The position numbers were made by a program, and so were the translations under genes. The notes under the pieces are model-generated. The model saw nothing but the letters and a program-made list of their open reading frames with translations, was not told the origin of the DNA and ran no database searches. 64,000 nucleotides of DNA, taken from Allobosea sp. (lineage in GTDB: Bacteria > Pseudomonadota > Alphaproteobacteria > Rhizobiales > Beijerinckiaceae). Of this stretch, positions 26,032 to 34,432 are shown piece by piece. How positions within the stretch are numbered: the stretch's first letter is position 1; every line of letters starts with the position of its first letter. The stretch lies in NCBI GenBank assembly GCA_024231975.1, contig JAAEQB010000058.1, forward strand, positions 186,001 to 250,000. The letters run 5' to 3'.

Positions 26032-27168
26032 TCAACGGCTCGTGCCGCTGTCGACGAGCTCGGCCGTATGCTCGCCCAGGCGCGGCGGCGGACGGCGGAC
26101 ATGGCAGGCACGGTCCCTCAGCTTGATCGGGAAACCGACCATCCGGACCGTGCCGTGGCCTGGCGTCGGCACGTCGATTGCCATTTGCTGCGCCTCGATC
26201 TGGGGATCGGAGAAGACGCCGCCGAGATCGTAAATCGGGCCGCAGGGGACGCCGGCGGCGTTGAGCCGTTCGATCCAATCGGCCGAGTCGCGCTCCCGCA
26301 GCTTCTCCTCGACCAGCTGCTGCAGCAGCGCGCGGTGCTTCACGCGGCGAAAGTTATCGGCGAATTCAGGATCTGCCTTGGCCTCCGGCAGGCCGAGCGC
26401 ATCCATCAGGCGGCCGAAGAAGGTGTTGTCGCTGGGCGCGATCGCGATCTGGCCATCACGGGTCCTGAACAGGCCGTAGGGCGAGGCGATCGGGTGGTCG
26501 TTGCCGGTCTTGGGCAGCACCTCGCCCGTCGCGAAATAATGCGAAGCGGTATAGGCGAGCAGGCTGACCATCGAATTGGTCAGGCTGACATCGACCTTCT
26601 CGGCTCCGCCATGGCGCTCGCGGCCCAGCAAAGCGGCGGTGACGCCGAGCGCGCCATAGAGGCCGCAGACGAGATCGCTGATCGGCAGGCCGGAACGCAG
26701 CGGCGGATCGTCCTTGGCGCCGTTGACGCTCATGAAGCCGCTCATCGCCTGGGCGATGAAATCGAAGGCAGGCCGGTCGCGATAGGGACCGTCGGCGCCG
26801 AAGCCGGTGATCGAGCAGGCGACGATGCCCGGCCTGATCTGCTGCAGACGTTCCTCGTCGAAGCCGAGCCTCGCCATCACGCCGGGCCGGAAATTGTCGA
26901 TCACCGCATCGGCCGTGGCGAGCAGCTGCTCCAGTCCGCGCTTGCCCTCGGCGGTCTTCAGGTCGAGCACGACCGAGCGCTTGTTGCGGTTGAAGGAGGC
27001 GTAATACCAGCTCAAGCCGTCGCGACCGGAGCCTTGCGTGCGGAGCGGATCGCCCTCGGGTGGCTCGACTTTGATCACGTCGGCACCCAGATCCGCCAGC
27101 AGCATCGTGCAGAACGGGCCGGAGATGACGCGCGTGAGATCGACGATTCTTAGGCCGGTCAACGGCAT
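26032..27168 (-). CDS. CaiB/BaiF family (class III) CoA-transferase
   Basis: A 378-residue CoA-transferase that moves CoA between carboxylic acids. The N-terminal RIVDLTRVISGPFCTMLLAD and the catalytic aspartate D136 in PAFDFIAQAMSG are intact. Family members activate succinate, itaconate, malate, mesaconate, HMG and other dicarboxylates. It lies 18 bp after the TRAP large-permease gene, so it probably activates the imported acid. Together with the HMG-CoA-lyase-family enzyme at 32322 it could form an activate-and-cleave pair. The substrate cannot be fixed from sequence. Confidence 0.9.
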   Translation of the reverse strand: MPLTGLRIVDLTRVISGPFCTMLLADLGADVIKVEPPEGDPLRTQGSGRDGLSWYYASFNRNKRSVVLDLKTAEGKRGLEQLLATADAVIDNFRPGVMARLGFDEERLQQIRPGIVACSITGFGADGPYRDRPAFDFIAQAMSGFMSVNGAKDDPPLRSGLPISDLVCGLYGALGVTAALLGRERHGGAEKVDVSLTNSMVSLLAYTASHYFATGEVLPKTGNDHPIASPYGLFRTRDGQIAIAPSDNTFFGRLMDALGLPEAKADPEFADNFRRVKHRALLQQLVEEKLRERDSADWIERLNAAGVPCGPIYDLGGVFSDPQIEAQQMAIDVPTPGHGTVRMVGFPIKLRDRACHVRRPPPRLGEHTAELVDSGTSR

Positions 27169-27186
27169 TATGCAGCCTCTTGCAGA

Positions 27187-28461
27187 TCAGAAGGAATTCG
27201 GCAGCCAGGTGACGATGCCGGGGAAGACGGAGATCAGCACCAGCACCAGCAAGGACCAGCCGAGGAAGGGCAGCAGTTGGACGGCGATAGGCCAGAGCGG
27301 GACGCGGCCGACCGCGCCGGTGACGAAGAGCAGCAGGCCGATCGGCGGATGCAGCATGCCGATCATCAGGTTCAGCACGACGATCATGGCGAACTGGATC
27401 GGGTCGAGGCCGAGCTGCGCCTGGATCGGCAGCAGGGTCGGCACGAACATGACCAGCGCCGGCAGCGGCTCCAGGATCATCCCGACCACGAACAGCATCA
27501 GGTTGACGATCAGCAGGATCACCAGCGGATCGCTCGATAGCGACAGGATGCCCTGCGAGATGCGCGTTGCGATGTGCGATTCATTGAGCAGCCAGGAGAA
27601 CGGGCCGGCCGCCGCCAGCAGGAACAGGATGACCGCCGAAGTCTTGCCCGCGGCGAGGAAGACCTCGCCCAGGCTGCGGATCTTCAGGTCGCGATAGATC
27701 GCGAGCCCGACGATCAGGGCGTAGATGCAGATCACGCCCGCAGCTTCGGTCTCCGTGATGAAGCCCGAGCGGATGCCGGCGATGATCAGCACCGGCACCA
27801 GCAGGGCCCAGATCGAGCCGCGCGTGGCGACGGCGCGCTCCATCCAGGTCGCGGCCTCCTTGGCGGCATAGCCTTCCCGCCGCGCGACCCAGGCGCAGAT
27901 CGCCATGTAGCCGAAGAAGAGCAGCAGCCCGGGCACGACGCCCGCCAGGAACAGCTTGCCGATCGAAAGATTGGCCATGATCGCGTAGATGATCAGCGGG
28001 ATCGACGGCGGCAGGATCGGCCCGAGCATCGCGCCGGCCGCGATGACGGCGGCGGCATAGCCGGGCTTGTAGCCTTCCTTCTTCATCGCCGGGATCAGGA
28101 TGCCGCCGGTCGCCGTGGCGTCCGCGACGGCCGAGCCCGAGATGCCGGCCATGATCAGGTTGGTCATCAGCGCGACCTGCGAGAGGCTGCCGCGCAGATG
28201 GCCGACCATGGCGGTGGACCATTCGATCAGGCGGCGCGTGACGCCGCCGCGGTTCATGATCTCGCCGGCCAGGACGAAGAGCGGGACGGTGATCAGCGCC
28301 GCGCTGTCGACGCCGGAGACCACCGTCAGCGGAGCCATCACCAGGTCGATGCCGCCATGCATGAGCATGCCGATCATCGCGGCCAGGATCATGGCGAAGC
28401 CGACATCGAGCCCAGCGACCAGCAGGCCGAAGAAGACGAGCGTGCTAATGATGATCAGCAT
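27187..28461 (-). CDS. dctM: TRAP transporter large permease, DctM family
   Basis: A 424-residue inner-membrane protein with about 12 helices in two repeats. DctM hallmarks include LFVLAGEIMNRGGVTRRLIEW, GSAVADATATGGILIPAM and GAMLGPILPPSIPLIIY. It is the sodium-driven transport subunit of a C4-dicarboxylate-type TRAP system. Its start overlaps the 3' end of the small-permease gene by 17 bp, showing translational coupling. The substrate is set by the binding protein encoded at 29017-30036. Confidence 0.93.
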   Translation of the reverse strand: MLIIISTLVFFGLLVAGLDVGFAMILAAMIGMLMHGGIDLVMAPLTVVSGVDSAALITVPLFVLAGEIMNRGGVTRRLIEWSTAMVGHLRGSLSQVALMTNLIMAGISGSAVADATATGGILIPAMKKEGYKPGYAAAVIAAGAMLGPILPPSIPLIIYAIMANLSIGKLFLAGVVPGLLLFFGYMAICAWVARREGYAAKEAATWMERAVATRGSIWALLVPVLIIAGIRSGFITETEAAGVICIYALIVGLAIYRDLKIRSLGEVFLAAGKTSAVILFLLAAAGPFSWLLNESHIATRISQGILSLSSDPLVILLIVNLMLFVVGMILEPLPALVMFVPTLLPIQAQLGLDPIQFAMIVVLNLMIGMLHPPIGLLLFVTGAVGRVPLWPIAVQLLPFLGWSLLVLVLISVFPGIVTWLPNSF

Positions 28462-29017
28462 GGTCGCTCACCGTATCGACGCCGAGCCGGCCGCCCAGCA
28501 GCGTGTCCGCCATGCGCAGCAGGAGGAAGATCACGAGCAGGACGAGCCCGGCGAGCAGCGCCCCGTACATGACGTCGTAGTAGAAGGGCGTGCCCATGAT
28601 CGCCTGGAACGAGCCCACCTCCAGCAGCTGCCAGCCATTGGCCAGCAAAGCGAGCGCGACGACCAGCATCACGCCGTCCAGGAAGACGCCGGCGACGCGC
28701 CGGGCCTTCTCCGGCAGGAAATGCTGGATTACCTCGATCCTGATGTTCATTCGGTCGCGCACGCCGAGCGCGAAGCCGAGAAAGGCCATCCAGACCATCC
28801 CAATGCGGGCGATCTGGTCATGCGCGTCGAACTGCGTCTTCAGCACGTAGCGATCGGCCACCTGTCCGACGGTGAAGGTCAGCACCACGACGAGCGCCAG
28901 CACGACGAGAATCTTGACCAGCGTCTCCAGGATACGGACTGGCACGACCAGCATGCGCACCCCCTCCCGGGCGGACGCCGCCGTCCGCCCTCCTGCCCCG
29001 GCGTCCGAGAGAGCCAT
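28445..29017 (-). CDS. dctQ: TRAP transporter small permease, DctQ family
   Basis: A roughly 190-residue membrane protein with four helices; the second carries the DctQ-like VADRYVLKTQFDAHDQIARIGMVW pattern. I chose ATG 29017, which overlaps the binding-protein stop as TGATG; ATG 28954 (MLVVPVRILE) would give a more standard N-terminus and is an alternative. It forms the membrane complex with the DctM subunit encoded next. Confidence 0.85.
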   Translation of the reverse strand: MALSDAGAGGRTAASAREGVRMLVVPVRILETLVKILVVLALVVVLTFTVGQVADRYVLKTQFDAHDQIARIGMVWMAFLGFALGVRDRMNIRIEVIQHFLPEKARRVAGVFLDGVMLVVALALLANGWQLLEVGSFQAIMGTPFYYDVMYGALLAGLVLLVIFLLLRMADTLLGGRLGVDTVSDHADHH

Positions 29018-30036
29018 CAGGCGCCCTGCAGCGTGCGCAGGCGGGCGACCATTCCCTTGGGCCACATCTTGCCGTCGAGCTCGTCCTCGACGCCGGCGAC
29101 CGCCTTGCGGAAGGCGTCGCGATCGGGGACGACATAGGTGCAGCCGGCCTTCTTCAGGATGTCGATCGCCTCGGTGTCGAGTTCCTTGGTCAGCTGGGTG
29201 GTGACCTCGCCGGCCGCCTTCGAGGCCTTGCGGAAGATCTCGCGATCGGCCTCGCTCAGCCCCTTCCAGAGGCGCTCGGAGACGAAGAAGCCGACGAGCT
29301 CGTTGACGTGGTCGGTCGCCGACCAGAACTTGGCGGCCTCGTGGAAGCGCGGCGGGATCGAGAGGTCGAAGCCGTTGTCCTGGCCGTCGACGGCGCCGCG
29401 CGAGAGCGCGCTGTAGATCTCGAGCATGCCCATCGGCGTCGACTGGGCACCGAGCCGGTCGAACGTCGCGCGCAGCATCGGTATCGCCGGGATGCGCAGG
29501 CGCAGGCCCTTGACGTCCTCAGGCTTCATGATCGGCCCGCGCGTGCTCTGGATGGCGCGCGGCGAGCGCTGGCCCCAGGCGCCGAAGACGCGGACGCCCG
29601 CCGTCGTCGCCACCTTGTCGAACATGCCCAGCAGTTCGGGGTCGGTGTTGAGGATCTTCTCGCCCCACTCCCCGTTCTTGAACAGATAAGGGACGTACAG
29701 CACGTTGAACGCCTCGGCGCCACGCACGAACGAGATCGAGGACAGGCCGAAATAGGAGAAATCGACGGTGCCGAGCTGCATCGCCGAGAGCAGCTGGGCG
29801 ATGTCGCCGAGCTGGCCATCGGTGTAGACGGCGACAGTGTAGCGGCCCGCGCTCTCCTTCTCGACCACTTCCTTGAAGCGGTTCAGCGCCTTGTGCCACG
29901 GGCTGTTGACCAGCGCGATCGTCGCGATCTTGAGCTGCCTGGCCTGGGCCCGCGCGATGCCCGGCATGCCGATGGCGGCGCCAGCCCCGCCGAGGAGTGC
30001 GCCACCCATCAGAGTCCGGCGGTCGATCCCGTTCAT
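29017..30036 (-). CDS. dctP: TRAP transporter substrate-binding protein, DctP family
   Basis: A 339-residue periplasmic binding protein with a twin-arginine-like signal (IDRRTLMGGALLGGAG) cleaved near residue 30. The DctP fold signature GLRLRIPAIPMLRATFDRLGAQSTPM contains the conserved arginine (in RLRIP) that binds the substrate carboxylate, and GAVDGQDNG follows as usual. It captures an organic acid for the DctQM permease. It is preceded by the SMP-30 gene with a 107-bp gap and likely belongs to the same LysR-controlled operon. Confidence 0.92.
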   Translation of the reverse strand: MNGIDRRTLMGGALLGGAGAAIGMPGIARAQARQLKIATIALVNSPWHKALNRFKEVVEKESAGRYTVAVYTDGQLGDIAQLLSAMQLGTVDFSYFGLSSISFVRGAEAFNVLYVPYLFKNGEWGEKILNTDPELLGMFDKVATTAGVRVFGAWGQRSPRAIQSTRGPIMKPEDVKGLRLRIPAIPMLRATFDRLGAQSTPMGMLEIYSALSRGAVDGQDNGFDLSIPPRFHEAAKFWSATDHVNELVGFFVSERLWKGLSEADREIFRKASKAAGEVTTQLTKELDTEAIDILKKAGCTYVVPDRDAFRKAVAGVEDELDGKMWPKGMVARLRTLQGA

Positions 30037-30143
30037 TGTCTTCCTCCCTCATATCGGCGGGGTTCGTTGCCCCGGTCCCGTTTTCTTGCTGTTGGTCTCG
30101 CCAAGCCCGCGCCTTGCGCCGGAGAATGACGACGGCAGGCGCT

Positions 30144-31103
30144 TCAGAACTCCCAGTGCACCGGCGGAGCACCGGCGACTGGCGAGCGGAAGCTCGCCAG
30201 ATGCGGCGCGAAGAGCGAGCCGAGATAGACGGTCTTCAGGTCCGGCCCGCCGAAGGAGATGCCAGAGAGATTGCCGGCCGGGCGCCGTCCGCCCATGTCG
30301 AGATGGGCTCGGGTATAGGTGCCATCCTGGAAGGCGGCCTCGACGGCGGCATTGTCGGCGGCGTCGCTGTCCTCGAAGATCACCTGCTGGGCGCCGTCCG
30401 GGGTGGTGCGGATGACGCGGTTCGAGACGACGGTCACGGTCCAGACCGCCCCTTCCGCATCAAAGGCGAAGCCGTCGGGGAAGCTGGCCGCGCCGTATTG
30501 CGCGAAGGTCTGGCGCGGGCCGAGCGAGCCGTCGCTCCTGATCGGATAGCGGCTGGTACGCCGGGCGATGGTCTCGTTGACATAGAGCCATTCGCCGCTG
30601 GGATCGACGATCGCCTCGTTGGTGAAACCGATGCCGTCGGCCACGACCCTGGCGCCCTTGTCGTCGATCAGGATGAGGTAGCCGTCGGCATGGCCCTTCT
30701 TCATCGACTGCTCGCGCGGGATCAGCTTCGTCGAGACGGAGACCCAGACCCGGCCCTTGGGGTCGAGCCCGACGAAATTGGTCGGTTCGAGATGCCGCCC
30801 CTCGATCTCCATCAGCCGGGGCGTCATCGTGCCGTCCGGCGCCATATGCCAGACGCCGCCTTCGGGACCGAGATCGGCGATCAGGAAACTTCGGTCGGGC
30901 ATCACCGCGAAACCGTTGGGCAGGAAGCCTTCGGGACCGTTCTTCGCCCTGATCAACTCGGTCTTGCCATTAGCCCGGATGACGGCGATGCCGCCGCGCT
31001 TGTCGGGCATGAACAGGTCGCCGGAGCGGGTCGCCATGACGCATTCAGGGCGCGAAAGCCCCTCGCCCACGAAGGTGAGCGTGCTGGTATCGACGGAAAG
31101 CAT
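30144..31103 (-). CDS. SMP-30/gluconolactonase-family protein
   Basis: A 319-residue six-bladed beta-propeller hydrolase. Metal-site motifs typical of the family are visible: an acidic residue near E20 (SRPEC), NGFAV, GFTNEAIVDPSG and FPDGFAFDAEG. Members open lactones of sugar or organic acids using a divalent cation. It is the first gene of the minus-strand organic-acid operon, directly opposite the LysR gene (194 bp between starts). A lactonase placed ahead of a TRAP importer suggests that the natural substrate may arrive, or be converted, as a lactone (inference). Confidence 0.87.
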   Translation of the reverse strand: MLSVDTSTLTFVGEGLSRPECVMATRSGDLFMPDKRGGIAVIRANGKTELIRAKNGPEGFLPNGFAVMPDRSFLIADLGPEGGVWHMAPDGTMTPRLMEIEGRHLEPTNFVGLDPKGRVWVSVSTKLIPREQSMKKGHADGYLILIDDKGARVVADGIGFTNEAIVDPSGEWLYVNETIARRTSRYPIRSDGSLGPRQTFAQYGAASFPDGFAFDAEGAVWTVTVVSNRVIRTTPDGAQQVIFEDSDAADNAAVEAAFQDGTYTRAHLDMGGRRPAGNLSGISFGGPDLKTVYLGSLFAPHLASFRSPVAGAPPVHWEF

Positions 31104-31208
31104 CGTGACTCCCTGCAGACGTGACCTGACCCTAGAGCGGCTACCGCGGGCTGCCGGTGCCGCATTATGGTGCTTCGCCGCTGTTCGCTGCGGCGTTGAG
31201 GTGCGAGC

Positions 31209-31239
31209 CTATTCGAAGTCGTGCCGGCGAATAGTCGTG
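31209..31239. promoter_or_regulatory. Candidate LysR operator between SMP-30 and LysR genes
   Basis: A perfect inverted repeat CTATTCG (31209-31215) and CGAATAG (31228-31234) has a 12-bp spacer. It overlaps a direct repeat AGTCGTG at 31217-31223 and 31233-31239. It is 64 bp upstream of the LysR start and 105 bp upstream of the SMP-30 start, as expected for a divergently acting LysR-type site. Confidence 0.65.
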
Positions 31240-31297
31240 AATCGGAACGCCTGCGTTCTCATTCCGTGAACACACGGCCAAAGGAACGGGACCAGGC

Positions 31298-32242
31298 ATG
31301 AACTTCCGGCCGGATCTGACCACCTTACGCATGTTCCTGGCCGTCTATCGGCAAGGCAACATGACGAAGGCAGCCGAGCGCGAACACATCGCGCCCTCGG
31401 CGATCAGCAAGCGCATCCAGGATCTCGAGCTCGAAATCGGCGCGCCCCTGTTCTACCGCCACGCCCGCGGGATGACGGCGACGCCCGCCGGCGAGGCGCT
31501 GGCGCGGCATACCGCCGGGCTGTTCGACGACGTCAACCGCATGGCGGCCGAGCTCAGCGTGTTCAGCGCCGGGGAAGAAGGCCAGGCACGCATCCATGCG
31601 CACCAGTCGGCGGCCGTGCAGCACCTGCCGCAGGAGCTCGCCGCCTTCCGCGCCGCCTACCCCAAGATCAAGGTGGTGCTGCGCGAGGAAACGAGCCCGA
31701 ACGTGATCCAGTCGATGCAGGACGGGCTCGGCGACATCGGCATCTTCGCCGAGCATGCGCAGCTGCCGGACGGGCTGCAGATCTACGAGTACAAGCGCGA
31801 CCCCCTCGTCGCGCTCATGCCGGCGGACCACCCGCTGGCCGCTTGTCCGTCGATCACGCTGCCGGACCTCGCCGGCTACGATTTCATCAGCCTGGAGACC
31901 GGCTCCTCGCTGCAGGTCCTGGTGGTGAATTCGGCTGCCGAGGCCGAGGTGCGGATCACCAACCGGATCGAGGTGGTGACCTTCACGGCTGCGGTGCAGA
32001 TGGTGCTCTACGGCTTCGGCGTCACAATCGTGCCGGCAGGGATCGCGCGCATCTACGGCTCGAACGACCGGCTGCGCAGCGTGCCTTTTTCCGACGCCTG
32101 GTCGGTGCGGCGGCTGATGATCTGCACACGCGACGAGCCGAAGCTGACGGCGTCGGCCAAGCTGCTGCTGAACCATCTGCGCGGACCGAACCCCGTGCCG
32201 CTGCATTTGCCGACGACGAAGGGCTCGCTTCCCAATCGATAA
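31298..32242 (+). CDS. LysR-family transcriptional regulator
   Basis: A 314-residue regulator: winged HTH at residues 8-65 (TLRMFLAVYRQGNMTKAAER, SAISKRIQDLE), then a periplasmic-binding-like effector domain. It is transcribed divergently from the SMP-30/TRAP/CoA-transferase operon and followed after 79 bp by the HMG-CoA-lyase-family gene, so it probably controls both and senses the imported acid or its CoA-pathway intermediate. A candidate operator lies at 31209-31239. The ATG at 31298 is preceded by AAGGAA. Confidence 0.92.
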   Translation: MNFRPDLTTLRMFLAVYRQGNMTKAAEREHIAPSAISKRIQDLELEIGAPLFYRHARGMTATPAGEALARHTAGLFDDVNRMAAELSVFSAGEEGQARIHAHQSAAVQHLPQELAAFRAAYPKIKVVLREETSPNVIQSMQDGLGDIGIFAEHAQLPDGLQIYEYKRDPLVALMPADHPLAACPSITLPDLAGYDFISLETGSSLQVLVVNSAAEAEVRITNRIEVVTFTAAVQMVLYGFGVTIVPAGIARIYGSNDRLRSVPFSDAWSVRRLMICTRDEPKLTASAKLLLNHLRGPNPVPLHLPTTKGSLPNR

Positions 32243-32321
32243 TGGTCGCCAACCGCGCCGCTCTCTAAGTCTCTTGCCGAAGGTGGCATGCGCGAAGCAT
32301 GCCCATGCCGGGAGGAACATC

Positions 32322-33260
32322 ATGGCGAGTGTCGAAATCGTCGAGGTCGCGCCGCGGGACGGCCTGCAGAACATCGCCGCCTTCGTGCCGACCGAGTCGA
32401 AGCTGCAGCTGATCCACAAGCTGGTCGATGCCGGCGTGACGCGGATGGAGATCGGCTCCTTCGTCAGCCCCAAGGCGATCCCGCAAATGGCGGACATGGA
32501 CGAGGTCGTCGCCCGCCTCGGGCCTCTGCCCGGCCTGCACAAGGTGGCGCTGGTGCCGAACGGCAAGGGCGCGCGCCGCGCCATCGCCGCCGGCATCGAC
32601 GAGCTGATCTTCGTGATCTCGATGTCCGACGCCCACAACATGAGCAATGTCCGGCGCCCGACCGCCGCCTCGATCGAGGACCTGAAGGCGACGCTGGCCG
32701 AGGTCGACCCCGAAGCCCGGCTGACCATCCGGGTCGGGCTGGCGACGGCGTTCCATTGCCCGTTCGCAGGCACGATGGACGAGGACGCCGTATTCAGGAC
32801 GATCGGCGAGGTCGCGAAGATCCGCGGCGACATCGAACTGACGCTGGCCGACACCACCGGCATGGCCCTGCCCGACCATGTCGGCCGCATGGCGAAGCGC
32901 GCACTCACCGCCTATCCGACCACACGCTGGTCGTTCCACGGCCATGACACCGCCGGCTTCGGCATCGCCAATACGCTGGCGGCCTACCATGCCGGCATCC
33001 GCTCCTTCGACGGCGCAGCCGGTGGGCTCGGCGGCTGCCCCTTCGCCCCCGGCGCGACCGGCAACATCGCCAGCGAGGATCTGGTCTACATGTTCGAGCG
33101 CATGGGCGTGGCTACCGGCATTGATCTCGCCAAGCTGCTCGATGCGGCCAAGCTCGCCGTGTCCTTCGCGCCGCAGACGATGGGAAGCCATGTGCTCGCC
33201 ATGCCGCGTGACCGGGCGATGGCCGGCGGCGGCCCGGCGGAAGCCTGCGCCGCGGCGTGA
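32322..33260 (+). CDS. Hydroxymethylglutaryl-CoA lyase family enzyme
   Basis: A 312-residue TIM-barrel lyase of the HMG-CoA lyase group, which cleaves HMG-CoA to acetoacetate and acetyl-CoA. The catalytic R12-D13 is in EVAPRDGLQN, the metal-binding HGHDTAG is present, and the active-site cysteine lies in GLGGCPFAPGATGN. Some relatives cleave citramalyl-CoA or other 3-hydroxyacyl-CoAs. The start ATG 32322 has a strong GGAGG at 32311. Located just after the LysR gene and opposite the operon encoding the CaiB-type CoA-transferase, it would finish degradation of the activated acid. Confidence 0.9.
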   Translation: MASVEIVEVAPRDGLQNIAAFVPTESKLQLIHKLVDAGVTRMEIGSFVSPKAIPQMADMDEVVARLGPLPGLHKVALVPNGKGARRAIAAGIDELIFVISMSDAHNMSNVRRPTAASIEDLKATLAEVDPEARLTIRVGLATAFHCPFAGTMDEDAVFRTIGEVAKIRGDIELTLADTTGMALPDHVGRMAKRALTAYPTTRWSFHGHDTAGFGIANTLAAYHAGIRSFDGAAGGLGGCPFAPGATGNIASEDLVYMFERMGVATGIDLAKLLDAAKLAVSFAPQTMGSHVLAMPRDRAMAGGGPAEACAAA

Positions 33261-33324
33261 GTCAACCGCGGTCTCTGCCGCCACATCCCGGGAAACCCCG
33301 ATCAAACGCGCTTGCCCTCTTCAG

Positions 33325-33338
33325 TGTAAGCGCTATCA
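33325..33338 (+). promoter_or_regulatory. LacI-type operator, site 1
   Basis: TGTAAGCGCTATCA is a 14-bp near-palindrome with the central CG of LacI-family operators. Its reverse complement, TGATAGCGCTTACA, is identical at 13 of 14 positions to site 2 at 41724-41737. It lies 30 bp upstream of the isomerase-like gene at 33368. The LacI regulator at 43819 is the obvious candidate ligand. Confidence 0.75.
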
Positions 33339-33367
33339 TTCTCTCGTTCGAGGAAGGATCGAGGGAT

Positions 33368-34432
33368 GTGACGCCGTTGAAGACCATTCGCGGCCCGGGC
33401 CTGTTCATCGCCCAGTATCTTGGCCCGGCGCCGTTCTTTTCCGATATAGACGGCATTTCCCGCTTCGCGGCGCAGAACGGTTTCAAGGCGCTGCAGGTGC
33501 CGGTCCACGACAGGGCGATTATCGACACGGAGCGCCTTGAAGAGAGCGGTTACATCGATGGTTGGTGCTCGGCCATCGCGCGCCACGGCCTCGTGGTGAG
33601 CGAGATCGCGGCGCACCGCGCCGGCCAGTTGTTGGCGGTGCATCCGGCCTATGACGGCGTCATGGACGCGTTCGCACCCGTAGAGCTGCGTGGCGATCCG
33701 GCCGCGCGCCAGCGATGGGCTGAGCTGGAATTACGGCGCGCGATCACGCTTGCGGCCCGCATCGGCGCCGGCAAGCTCGCGACCTTCTCGGGCAGCCTGC
33801 TCTGGCCGTTCTTCTACCCCTACCCGCCGGCCCCGCCCGGCCTGATCGAACGCGGCTTTTCGGCGCTCGCTGAGCGCTGGCGCCCGCTGCTCGACCATGC
33901 CGACAGCATCGGCGTCGATATCTGCTTCGAGCTTCACCCCGGACAGGACCTGCATGACGGCGCGACCTTCGCCGCCTTCCTCGACCGCGTCGACCACCAT
34001 CCTCGCGCCAGGCTGCTCTACGACCCCAGCCATCTCCGGCTGCAGCATCTCGACTATCTCGGCTTCATCGACCGCTGGCACGCGCGGATCGCCGCTTTCC
34101 ATGTCAAGGACGCCGAATTCCGCCCGAGCCCGGATCGCGGCGTCTATGGCGGCTATGGCGACTGGGTCGACCGCCCCGGCCGTTTTCGCAGCCCAGGCGA
34201 CGGCGACATCGACTTCTCCGGCATCTTCAGCAGCCTGACCCGCTACGGCTATGACGGCTGGGCGGTGCTCGAATGGGAGTGCTGCCTGAAGAACGCCTTC
34301 GACGGCGCCCGCGAGGGCGCACGCTTCATCGCCGACCACATCATCCAGACCACGGAGCGCGACTTCGACGCAGGCATGCGCCGCGCCGCGCCGCCTGACG
34401 AACTCGACCGCATTCTGGGGCTGAAACCATGA
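33368..34432 (+). CDS. Sugar phosphate isomerase/epimerase family (xylose isomerase-like TIM barrel)
   Basis: A 354-residue TIM-barrel protein. Metal-site-like acidic and histidine residues are seen in CFELHPGQDL, LLYDPSHLRLQ, FHVKDAEF and VLEWECCL, the order found in sugar isomerase/epimerases. I chose GTG 33368 (VTPLKTIRGPG), preceded by AGGAAGGATCGAGG; the frame is open back to 33257, but that part overlaps the previous gene and the operator. It is the first gene of a plus-strand operon and overlaps the next gene by 4 nt (ATGA). It may isomerise a keto or aldose intermediate for the dehydrogenase that follows. Confidence 0.87.
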   Translation: MTPLKTIRGPGLFIAQYLGPAPFFSDIDGISRFAAQNGFKALQVPVHDRAIIDTERLEESGYIDGWCSAIARHGLVVSEIAAHRAGQLLAVHPAYDGVMDAFAPVELRGDPAARQRWAELELRRAITLAARIGAGKLATFSGSLLWPFFYPYPPAPPGLIERGFSALAERWRPLLDHADSIGVDICFELHPGQDLHDGATFAAFLDRVDHHPRARLLYDPSHLRLQHLDYLGFIDRWHARIAAFHVKDAEFRPSPDRGVYGGYGDWVDRPGRFRSPGDGDIDFSGIFSSLTRYGYDGWAVLEWECCLKNAFDGAREGARFIADHIIQTTERDFDAGMRRAAPPDELDRILGLKP

